From Nothophaeocryptopus gaeumannii (taxonomy: Eukaryota > Ascomycota > Dothideomycetes > Mycosphaerellales > Mycosphaerellaceae): a stretch of 64,000 nucleotides of DNA. The stretch is taken from NCBI GenBank assembly GCA_031771865.1, contig JASISA010000027.1, positions 1,550,001 through 1,614,000 of the forward strand. Reading direction: 5' to 3'. The translations under genes and the position numbers were made by a program. Below the pieces are notes generated by a model. That model did not search any database and was not told where the DNA came from. It was given only the letters and a program-made list of their open reading frames with translations. Shown here in pieces: positions 55,542 through 64,000 of the stretch; positions within the stretch are counted from its first letter, which is position 1; every line of letters starts with the position of its first letter.

Positions 55542-56783
55542 TTAGGCACGGTCTTGTCTCCGTCTCAAGTTTCGTGTCCGCTTCATGAGCTTTTTGTACT
55601 TGTGCTTCTTCATCTTCAGCTTCCTCTGGCGCTTGACGGAGATGAGTAGCATCCTCTCTTTCCTTGCTGCGCTTGGTGCTCGTCGAATATATGGCTTCGC
55701 CGTAGGTCTGCTCTGCATCTTCTCCTGTTGACGTAGGAAGTAGGCTCGCTGATTCCGCTGCATTCGTTCCCGGAATGGATATCGCCCTTGGCTTTCCTCT
55801 GATCGCGGTTCTTCGTACGATTGCTCCGGCGGATTCTCGACCTGCATAAGGGGTGAAGCGGTGGCTGTAATTGTCTTCTTTCCGCTAGCACTGGTTGATT
55901 CCGTAACGTAAAGGGTCGTGGCATAGTGCTTCTCTTTCGGCTTCGCTGTTCGCTTCTTCTCGACGGCCTTGGCCTCTTCCGGGAATGGCTGCGGAGGTGG
56001 AGGAGCCTGGAAAGGCTTGAATTGAGCTACCATCTCATCCAGGCTCTTCATTCTCGGAGGTCCATCGAGATGCCTTACAGCATCTTGGTGAGTATGGCTC
56101 TCCGATAATATCTCCCATCTCATGTCATCGTCTTGTGCTTCATTTGCAGTGGAATCAATGTTCTCGAACAGATTCCGCAATGCGTACACAACATCCTCCG
56201 GTCTCCCCTCAGCGGAGTTGCCATTAGCCCACGCATCCCGCTGTTGCCGACTCTCAAATATGCTGTCAAATGCCTCTGTCGAAGATGGCGGTGGAATCGT
56301 TGTGGCCAGGGAGAGAGGTCGGTGGAGGGCGAAGAAAGAGGAGACAGATAGGTCTGATGGAGAGAAGTTAGTCAGGCTCTCGTTTTGATCAGATCAACCC
56401 ATCTCACCTTGAGGAGCGATATGCTGAGTCCCAGGCACCACAGGCAGACCAGCGAACTGATCCTCCTGTTGTTTCGGAGTATTGGCAGCCACTCGTGGCC
56501 TCTTTGTTGACTTCGCCTTGGTCTTCTTGGATCTCTGCTGTTGCTGCGATATCGGAGGGTCGATATGCGCCTTCTCCTCAGCGGAATCTGCTTTAGCAGC
56601 AGGAGCCGGCTTCCTATTATCTGGCGGACATGACGAGGAAGTCTTGCTGCTGGAGTGTCGACGCTGATGGCCTCGTGGTCGGGCGGCAATGCACTGTGTT
56701 GCGCGGGCGGCGGTGGTAGAGCTCGAAGCGGCGGTGGATGCACAGGTGCGGTTGGCGACCCGAGCGAGTTTCGTCGAGAACAT
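55542..56783 (-). CDS. mitochondrial Cox24/mS38-like protein
   Basis: Mitochondrial small-ribosomal-subunit/mRNA-maturation protein (Cox24 in yeast, mS38 in mitoribosome nomenclature). Two exons: 56783-56408 and 56353-55542. The 54 bp intron is 56354-56407 (gtgaga...ccatcag), giving 395 aa. The N terminus is an Arg/Ser/Ala-rich presequence (MFSTKLARVANRTCASTAAS). The middle is low-complexity, with one ordered stretch around WANGNSAEGRPEDVVYALRN. The extreme C terminus is the diagnostic short basic domain ISVKRQRKLKMKKHKYKKLM followed by KRTRNLRRRQDRA. The protein is longer than yeast Cox24, as in other moulds. The upstream in-frame stretch to 56948 lacks a presequence and is taken as leader. 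Confidence 0.9.
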
Positions 56784-57623
56784 CGCCAGTTGAGTCAGTT
56801 GGCGATGTGAGGTCCAGATGGGATGGAGGGTGGTGGTATAGGTGGTTTGTAGGAGCTGTTCCGCCTGACGGTGAAGGTGACGATGAACCCTTTGAGGCTG
56901 CCCGGGAGTGAACCGAGTTTGCTGCCGCATTGATGCGTCCGTGCACATCCTCGAGCCACCTCATCTGCACCTGACTTACGCTTGTGACTCCCACTTGAAG
57001 GCTCCAACATCACTTTCATGGTGACGACACGCTCGGGACATAATACTGTTACATACGACACCTCTCTTGAGAAGCTCGCAATGACATTCAGGAGACATGG
57101 AAGCACCTCACGTGCTACCAATTGATCTGTAGACCTAACGCGCGACAAGGCCACTAAGAGTCTGGGTGCGAGAGTTACATTCGCCGCAATGTTCTAGCGA
57201 GGCAGATACTGATGAAAGCAACAAGTACCCGCGGGAGCGCCGCTCAGTGGCCGATATGAGTCTCTGTGCCGTCGGCCAGTGTATCTGCTTCACAACTCAA
57301 ACCTAGCAGAGTCTAGACACGGCCCTTCCATGTCCAATCACACCACCAGCTGGAGTGCTATTCTGTTTCTGCGAGATAAACCACTCTTCAAGCACACGCC
57401 TGATGATGATGGATAGTGGATCGGGAGGGTTCACGTTCATATGAGGGAACATAGCCTCGCAAAATATACCAGTTTCTTCTCACTCCATCTATTTCCAAGA
57501 CGCCTCGGTAAATTCCTCTTCAGTACCCCTTCATCTCCTCATCCTCCCTCTCTCGATCGTGCAAGACCAGACAAACCCCCTCCGGATTCAACACAACCCT
57601 CGGATCCCTAAGTCCCACCCATC
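56784..57623. other. intergenic, nothing recognised
   Basis: 840 bp between the Cox24-like start and the 3' end of the PhyH gene. Short open frames only. Confidence 0.5.
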
Positions 57624-58673
57624 CTAACATAGGCTACCATAATCCCAATCAGCCTTGATCCCGCAGATCTTACACTCACACACTTCTGGCACATGTGCAG
57701 GCGGACTCACGTTCGATAGCTGATACCCCATCAACTTCTGTAACCTGATTGGAAGACTCTTCGCTACCTCAATAGGAACAGAGAGGTTTTTATTCTCTTC
57801 TTGACGGAGGTAGCCACGCGTCATGAAACAGCTGAACAACAATGCCTCCTCGTCGCTTGTGTTGTTTGCTGAGCCGCTGTGGTAGCATGACGATAGCAGC
57901 AAAAGTCCGTCTCCTGGGTTGAGCTCCGCGTATTGTGCGAAATCTTCGTCTGGTGGTTGGATTGTGGCTTCGAGATGACTGCCGGGTATGAAACGAATGG
58001 CTCCGTTCTCGCGAGTTGAACGAGTGCCTGCGACGAAGAAGCCCACGCCAAATTCGCGAGAGTTGGTGCGTCCGGGGTAGGCGTTCACGCGAGGACGATC
58101 GGCGTAGCGGATGTCGTCTTGGCGACGAAGAGCCTGACTGGGGCTTTTTCCTGGTCGTACCGAGAAGGCAATGGTGTTGTTCACCTGCGGACGAGAGATA
58201 TTCAGGACATCTCGATCTCCGTAGTACGGGTACGATTTCGTCGTGAGGAAAGCATCGCAGACGGATTGGTAGAGCTCATTTCCAACGATGTCTAGCGCGA
58301 AGGTGCGAGATTTTCCTATGAGTCCGAAGGCGCGTTTGGTGGTTGGTGGAAAGAAAGTGTCGATTTGCCAGGTTTCGTCTGCTTCTAATGAAGGTCGTAT
58401 GTCGTTTTGCATTTGGGCGATGGAGGAGCGCGGGACGATGTTTCGGATTATGCAGCCTCCTGCTGTTTTAAGACCAGCTATCGCATCTTCGGGGTTGGCA
58501 TTTGCGGTGTACTCAGGTATGGCAACGTGCTTTCGAGGAGGCCATTTTGTCCCGTCGGCTTGGAGCATACGTCCGAACGAAATAGACCTATCGTTGTATT
58601 GCTCTGTTCGGGATCCAATCTTCGAATTCAGTTCCACGCCGTTACCGTACTTGCCATTCACTTCCTGCCGCAT
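57624..58673 (-). CDS. phytanoyl-CoA dioxygenase (PhyH)-family protein with altered iron site
   Basis: Single exon, 349 aa. The fold signature of the fungal PhyH/verruculogen-synthase-like oxygenases is clear: GLKTAGGCIIRNIVPRSSIA, then TFALDIVGNELYQSVCDAFL, EFGVGFFVAGTRSTRENGAI, RFIPGSHLEA, LNPGDGLLLLSSCYHSGSAN and LLFSCFMTRGYLRQEENKN. Working relatives carry LHRDD, whose H-x-D binds Fe(II). Here the same place reads LRRQDD (residues 182-187), so the histidine is R183 and the aspartate Q185. The distal histidine (H265, CYHSG) and the 2-oxoglutarate arginine region (R286/R290) remain. The reading frame is intact from a good ATG (58673), so this looks like a retained pseudo-enzyme or a changed chemistry rather than a broken gene. 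The substrate is unknown. Confidence 0.85.
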   Translation of the reverse strand: MRQEVNGKYGNGVELNSKIGSRTEQYNDRSISFGRMLQADGTKWPPRKHVAIPEYTANANPEDAIAGLKTAGGCIIRNIVPRSSIAQMQNDIRPSLEADETWQIDTFFPPTTKRAFGLIGKSRTFALDIVGNELYQSVCDAFLTTKSYPYYGDRDVLNISRPQVNNTIAFSVRPGKSPSQALRRQDDIRYADRPRVNAYPGRTNSREFGVGFFVAGTRSTRENGAIRFIPGSHLEATIQPPDEDFAQYAELNPGDGLLLLSSCYHSGSANNTSDEEALLFSCFMTRGYLRQEENKNLSVPIEVAKSLPIRLQKLMGYQLSNVSPPAHVPEVCECKICGIKADWDYGSLC

Positions 58674-60421
58674 CTTGATTGACTGTAGGACGTGAAAGAG
58701 GAGAGAAGAGGTTGGAAAGAGGTCGATGTCCTCACCAATGTATGCCCTAATTTGGTATAAACAAGCATGGGTAGCTCAGAACGTTGGCACGTGGCGTGCT
58801 TCCTGTATGGTGGGACCTGGACTGGTTCGGACAAGGTCCCACCAAAGTATATGTTGGCTGGTGCGGAGATACAAGGAACCCAGTGCCTGTTTGAAATGCC
58901 TCTCCGCCGCCGCTCGAGCGTCGACCTGTGCAGAGTGAGCACTGAGGTGGCCGATTCGCTACTGGCCAGGATACGTGGGATGTGTACTGCAGGTGGTAAA
59001 TACGATAGCGCTCTGCGCAACGGCGCCGATAGCTGATAACAGATACTTCTCAGATCAGTTGCCACGAGCATATCGCTGGGTAGAGATTCCGCTTGGGTCA
59101 CGGAAGTCAACTTGCTTCGTGAATATTCACAAACCGCAGTCCGTAACATATCGAATGGTGTGTCGACCTCGGGGATTCGGATGTCCCGACAGAAAAGAGT
59201 ATCAAGGCCTCACCCTGTTCGGTCAGCTGAGCAACCTCAGACAAGCTCGCTTATCAGTCCTTCTGACCTGGCATAGGCGTCGCGTTACTTGGGCCACGGG
59301 CTGGCTTCATCCAGTTTGCGTATGCTGAAGAAAAGGCCCAAGCCAAGACTTGCGCCTCGATGATTGTCTGCTCAGGCGCACTGCTGGCCTGATGATCGTA
59401 CGTTACGTACCAATAGATCTTTACGTTTTTCGGTAGCACTCTCGGTGCCCTGATCGCGTTCAGCGTTCATGAAAACCAACAAGAAGCCGTTGATGTATCC
59501 TTTGGGGTTTACACTGCGCTCAGCATCATCAAAGGTTGGTGAGTAAAGAAGGCGGATGTCTCCAATAATGTTGGCAGATCTTCATGGGCAACAGCGTAAT
59601 CGCGATCGACCTCTGCTTTCTTGTTCATTCGAAAACCATTGTCTCCGCACGAATGCGAAGCGACGGAGGCGGCCCGGCAAGCTGTGATTGTGAAGACGTA
59701 GCTGTCATTGCCGCTGCATCTTCTTGAGTGATGTCAGGGAAGTCGAGCAAGACAGACAGGACGTTGCTTCGAAGTGTCGCAATTTTCAAGCACAGCTGGG
59801 CTTGGTACTGTCAATCGGTCCAGTCTACGAGATGTAATTGACACCAGTCATTTCGCTGCCAGCTGCGCAGACCGCCTGGTCTGATGTCCTGACCGAGTCT
59901 CTGGACCGTGGCTTGCTTGAGTTGCCTGAGATTTCTTTGACGTCGAACAGGCTTATGTCGAAGCGAGCGGCCTAGCTGCTGAACGTGATCTGCTCGCTGA
60001 ACAGGAGGTCAACATGAGGGCTTTCTTGATAATGGAGATTTGGCCTTGCCGGCGGATCCGTCGAGGAGATGTAGGTCGCGATGAGGTGTTGGCAAGCTTG
60101 GTCAAGACGCGTTTTGCATGATGAGGTCGACAGCACTTCACCTCTTCTTTCTTTCCGCACAGAGAATTGTAATGCCCGAATCCTGCCGCCGTCAACTGGC
60201 AAGTGTATGAGCCAAGATGTAAGGCCTCCAAATGCAAGCAGCAGCGATCTTCACACCCTTGCCGTAAGCTCAACTGCTCTCGCGGAAGCGCGTGACGCCG
60301 AGCGGAGGGCAGCATCATTAAAGGAAGTACACTCCCGGGACATCACTTCTTCCCGTAAATTCCATCAAAGTCACCTCATCAAGCAGACTTCACAATCAAA
60401 CATCAAAAATCAGAAGTCAAA
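58674..60421. other. 1.75 kb intergenic, divergent upstream region
   Basis: No supported gene between the PhyH and AhpC-like starts. Open frames on both strands (up to 163 codons at 58658-59149, minus) have no family resemblance. Confidence 0.5.
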
Positions 60422-61107
60422 ATGGGAGGCTCTACTGCCGGCGAAAAAGCACAAGCTCACCGCGAGTTCCCCGACTCCAAGGTGCTTGCCGAGGCAGGCG
60501 AAATCATGATCAAAGACAAGGACAACAAGGAGATTCCACTTAAAAGCCTCTGGACCGACAAAACACCGGACGAGAAGCAACTGATCATCTTCATTCGCCA
60601 TTTCTTCTGCGGCGTAAGCCCATTCTCAAAACGCACCTTTCGCCACCTTGCCCACCAACTAAAACACGCCTCCAGTCCTGTGAACAATACATCCGCGCCC
60701 TCGCAACCGCCCTTCCCCCTTCCACCTTATCCGCAGCAAACACCTCCCTAACCATAATCGGCTGCGGCCAAACCGTCTGCATCGCCGGCTACGCCGACCG
60801 AACATCCTGCCCCTACCCCATCCACGCCGACCCCTCTGTGCAAATCTACAAAAAGCTCAACATGCTCTCCACCCTCAAGATGGGCCAGACTCCCGAATAC
60901 ATAACCAAGTCCACTTTTCGAAACGTGATTGATTCGACTTGGAATGCTTTGAGTACGGGACTGGCCCTTAAGGCGGGGCCGGCGAGTCAGAATGGAGGGG
61001 AGTGGTTGTTTCAGGGTGGGGAGTTAAAGTGGGTGCATCGGATGAGGAACCCGCAGGATCATGCGGAGACGAGGGAGTTGAAGGAGGTATTGGGGATTAA
61101 GGACTGA
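60422..61107 (+). CDS. AhpC/TSA-like thioredoxin-fold antioxidant protein
   Basis: Exon 1 is 60422-60613, the intron 60614-60675 (62 bp, gtaagc...ctccag), exon 2 60676-61107. The product is 207 aa. Splicing creates the redox motif in IFIRHFFCGSCEQYIRALAT (C-G-S-C). It is followed by SLTIIGCGQTVCIAGYADRT, then VQIYKKLNMLSTLKMGQTPE. This is the peroxiredoxin-like AhpC/TSA group common in moulds (PRXL2/AAED1-like). Thiol peroxidase or reductase activity is inferred from the motif and fold. No targeting signal is evident, so it is probably cytosolic. Confidence 0.9.
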
Positions 61108-61450
61108 GGGTGGTGTGTTAAAGCTGAGCTTGACTGAAGGAAGTCCAGCCCGTGGTACTTTTTATGGAGATTGTAGGGCGTGGACGATGCGTAATGACTA
61201 TATCCCGAGACAGATTGACTGCTGATTACGGAAATGGGAAATCGCTTCATTGGGATTTTGGTCAATTTCATAATTCTTTTTCAAGTGCCATGCGGAGTGC
61301 CGGCGAGGCTTCATCTATCGCGAAGAGGGGCCGCATGGCAATTGGCCTTGTTGAACGTCAGTCTCGGCTTTCCAGAGACCACCTCCAAGCTGAGCAGAGC
61401 CGGGCATTGAATGGCTTTCGGCAGGCTTCCATCGATTCTTCTTATTCCCA
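61108..61450. other. convergent intergenic region
   Basis: 340 bp between the convergent AhpC-like and Arp2 genes. Nothing recognised. Confidence 0.5.
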
Positions 61451-62798
61451 TCATCTCTCGCCCAGCTTCTTGAGCGCCTGAGCGCCTGACTCCTCCCATT
61501 CTTGCTTCGACACCCACATGCTCTCTTTGTCAGCCATGATGTTGGCGAGGACAGCGCCACCCAAGAAGACCATATGCCTTCTTCGTGGCGGGTCTTCTAT
61601 CCGCACCTTGAACTTGTTCAGTCTTTCAGGGTTTCCGTTGAGGACCTTCGTTAGCCACAGCTGCTTGATCTCCTTCTCCATTCTTGATGGCAGACCGGGG
61701 TACATGCTGCTCCCTCCGGAAAGAACAATAGCCCTGTAAAGTGATGATCTGATGTCTACGTCCGCGGCTTGAATGGTGTTGAAGAGGAATTCGGCAATGC
61801 CCGGTTGCTCGACATCGACGAGGTGAGGCTGGAAGAGACACTCAGGAGCTTCGAAGCGTTCACTTCCCACTCTGATTACTCGGCCATCCGGAAGAGTGTA
61901 CGATTCCACGAGGACAGTAGTGTCTTCGCTCAATCGCTGATCCAGGGCAAGATCGTAGGATACGTAACAGAGTTTCTCTTTGATTGCGCGGACGGTCTCA
62001 AAATCGGCAGTTCTGTTGAGCGCGTATCCACGTCGCAGAAGCAGTGAGATCAGGTTCCGAGTGACATCCCTCCCGGCGACGTCCAGTCTTCGGGTGAGGT
62101 GGTTCAGCACAGTGCTCTCGTAGACCGGTACGATATGTGTGACACCGTCTCCAGAGTCAACCACAACGCCCGATGACAGACCTTGTGCGTACAGTGCTAG
62201 CACTGCCTGGATAGCGACGTAGACTCCCCCAAAGTTATACCTCTCGAACATGACCTCACACATTTGCTCGCGGTTCTTCAACGGGTTCATGGGCGGTTCG
62301 GTTAGAAGGATCTTACGGCCGGTGGGGTCCAATCGCATCTTCTCGAAGAAAGTGTAATCCCACAAATGTTGCATGTCGTCCCATCGTTTCACAATACCAT
62401 TCTCCATCTGTTCAAGTCACACCGTTAGTGCCGCTCTCGCGATTGCCCAGCCTGCAATCTCATCGTGCGCCTACCGGATATGTGATCTGGAGCATGGATC
62501 TCGCTGCAGCGGCTTGATCACCGCACATGATATCCTTCAGTTGTATATCACCGGGTGCCTGCTCTTCCGTTCGTAATATCGGTCGGCCAACGATCGATGG
62601 ATATTGGTGGTCGGGGAAGTTCTGCCAAAGCGTGAAGTCAGCGGTACGCTCATGTAAATAACATCCTATGGTATGCGCTCACCTGGCCTGCATATCCGGC
62701 CTTGAGGAACCCAGTGCCTCCATCGAGCACTGCCCATTGTGTCAGTCTGGCTGAAGGTCTCCGCGAGCGTTCGTCTTACCAATTGGCGCATCCGCCAT
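61451..62798 (-). CDS. ARP2: actin-related protein 2, Arp2/3 complex
   Basis: Subunit of the Arp2/3 complex that nucleates branched actin, used at endocytic patches. Four exons: 62798-62780 (19 nt), 62729-62683, 62621-62475 and 62407-61451. Introns are 50, 61 and 67 bp. The product is 389 aa. It starts MADAPIVLDGGTGFLKAGYA, then GQNFPDHQYPSIVGRPILRT, then MENGIVKRWDDMQHLWDYTF. ATP-site motifs VVVDSGDGVTHIVPVY and VLSGGSSMYPGLPSRMEKEI are intact, as are FERYNFGGVYVAIQAVLALY and the C-terminal HMVFLGGAVLANIMADKESM. The sequence is Arp2 rather than actin or Arp3 by these blocks. The last exon alone reads as an ORF from an internal Met, which would miss 71 residues. Confidence 0.96.
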
Positions 62799-63700
62799 GT
62801 TCGCAAGTGCTGGTAAGCTTGATCGGTGAAGCTGTCAAATCGCTTGAAGATGTCCCACTCGAGGGTGGAGGAAGGCAAGGTGCAATGCTGGAGATTCCTA
62901 CTGCCTTGGGAGCTTTCGAGCGCATGCGCAACATTGGAAGCCGACGTCGTGAAATGTGGGGCTCCCGACTCCAGCCAAGCCGTGCCTCAGGTTCAAGCCT
63001 GCAGAAGCTGTTCACTCACAGCGTATCCACCTTCACGAGACATGAGACGTAGGAGGAAGCGTTTACGATTCATGGGTTTGATTAGAATAGATCGTCACGG
63101 AGAGGCGCAAATAACATTAAAAAAGACATTATTTACAAGTAGCAACGTCGCGCAGCCAGATAATTGAAAAGTTGACTCCCACGAGGCCGTCTTCCACGGG
63201 CAGGCACTCGTTCACTTGCTCGCGTAGCCGCTGCTCACAGCACTGTCATTTGTCGCGTTGATCTTGTCACTAGTTCCAAAAGATCCGACAGAGCATATAC
63301 ACATCTCTCGCGCTCAGATCTTGTGGATGAACGAGCGACGACAGGCCGTCCATTCCACACACCCGCACAACAGACTCGAACGATGGGGTAAGAAATAATC
63401 ACTAACGAAACCCAGATGATGAATCGTGCAAACGCTCAGCACCGAGCCCGCAGTGCGAGGTACCTGTGCACGATCTGGACCAGATGCTGATGCTAAATGT
63501 CGATTCGTTCCAGCGAGGCCTGCAAGCATATCGCGCTGGCGCATTCGAAAGGTGTGACCAAAGGATTTGAGGGTATCATGTACAGGCCAGTCATGAAGTG
63601 AGCGACGCCGGGACGCGCGCTGCACAAAAGTCGATAAAAGCGTTCGAGCCATTGTGTGTGCTGAAGCGGAATGAGGCCGCCTGCACCGTCATTATCGCAA
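62799..63700. other. intergenic, nothing recognised
   Basis: 900 bp between the Arp2 start and the 3' end of the SUN-family gene. No supported ORF. Confidence 0.5.
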
Positions 63701-64000
63701 CTAGGAGAACACGAAGGTCGCCGTGCCTGAGCTGAGCGATACCTGGTCACGGTGTTAGTATCATGGATTCGGTTCTTGGGTTACCAGTCACTTACCGTGC
63801 AACCAGTAGTCGCGCTACATGAGCTACCACTGCAGTATTGGCCGTCAGAGTATTTGCATGAGCCGCTGATGCCGTCGCCCTCGATCTCAACACAGAAGTC
63901 GAGCTTGGCGTCAGTGGTTGGGGAGTTCTGGAAGATCGAGAGCCAAGCAGCGCCGTTGCTGTAACCCACACCAAGGTTGAGGGGAGCGAAGTTGCCCCAT
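63701..64000 (-). CDS. SUN-family cell-wall protein, 3' end only
   Basis: Secreted beta-glucan-modifying SUN family (Sim1/Uth1/Nca3/Sun4 group), cut off by the window end. The exon entering at 64000 runs to 63796, the intron is 63743-63795 (53 bp, gtaagt...gaccag), and the last exon is 63742-63701. Visible protein: GNFAPLNLGVGYSNGAAWLS, then KLDFCVEIEGDGISGSCKYS, then GQYCSGSSCSATTGCTVSLS, ending SGTATFVFS. The Cys pattern and the closing segment match the SUN C-terminal domain. The signal peptide, Ser-rich linker and most of the catalytic region lie outside. Confidence 0.9.

Noticed and set aside
1..64000. Transposons, CRISPR arrays, operons or a secondary-metabolite cluster
   Set aside because: No transposase, reverse transcriptase, terminal repeats, direct-repeat arrays, PKS/NRPS or terpene cyclase recognised. 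The NmrA-like, SDR, PhyH and VOC genes are scattered among housekeeping genes.

Overview
The window is nuclear DNA from a filamentous ascomycete (Pezizomycotina). A loculoascomycete (Dothideomycetes-type) genome is my best guess from gene content, but that is inference. The evidence is GT-AG introns mostly 47-120 bp long with CTAAC/CTGAC-like branch sites, and genes typical of moulds: a HET-domain protein, a DUF6536 membrane protein, an SMP/LEA-like stress protein, an NmrA-like oxidoreductase, a GPI-anchored mucin-like wall protein and a SUN-family wall protein. I rebuilt the multi-exon genes by hand from splice consensus, reading frame and known family sequence. Exon coordinates are given in each entry.

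Layout, left to right. 0-2.7 kb: a C2H2 zinc-finger gene (-), cut by the window start and unresolved at its 5' end. 3.4-8.3 kb: Maf1 (-), AP-1 sigma (-) and the glutamate-cysteine ligase regulatory subunit (+). 8.8-18 kb: a small Cys/His-rich ORF, Urb2 (-), Mic10 (+), a spliced tRNA-Leu(UAA) and an unknown membrane protein (-). 18.5-24.6 kb: an ADGF-type adenosine deaminase (+), the GID E3 subunit Fyv10/Gid9 (-) and two small hydrophilic stress-type proteins (+). 25-37 kb: a looser, more accessory segment with an NmrA-like protein (-), a 2.5 kb stretch without a convincing gene, a homeobox factor (+), an FAD polyamine/amine oxidase (+), Erv41 (-) and a short-chain dehydrogenase (-). 37-42 kb: a HET-domain gene (+) facing a DUF6536 membrane protein (-). 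42.5-48.5 kb: translin (+), Tim9 (-) and a Sac7/Bag7-like RhoGAP (+). 50.7-62.8 kb: a GPI-anchored mucin-like protein (+), GPI11/PIG-F (-), a two-domain VOC dioxygenase-like protein (+), Cox24/mS38-like (-), a PhyH-family protein that seems to lack two iron ligands (-), an AhpC/TSA-like protein (+) and Arp2 (-). At 63.7-64 kb the 3' end of a SUN-family gene (-) runs off the window.

Most of the window is housekeeping: Pol III repression, glutathione synthesis, ribosome biogenesis, mitochondrial cristae and import, coated vesicles, actin and GPI anchors. There is no obvious metabolite cluster, no transposon and no CRISPR. The points most worth a second look are the PhyH protein with altered iron-binding residues, the adenosine deaminase with a nuclear-type basic motif and no signal peptide, a stop codon inside the zinc-finger gene, two adjacent stress genes whose first introns are both in-frame and stop-free, a possible alternative last exon of AP-1 sigma, and several coding exons of only 6-24 nt that automated annotation is likely to miss.
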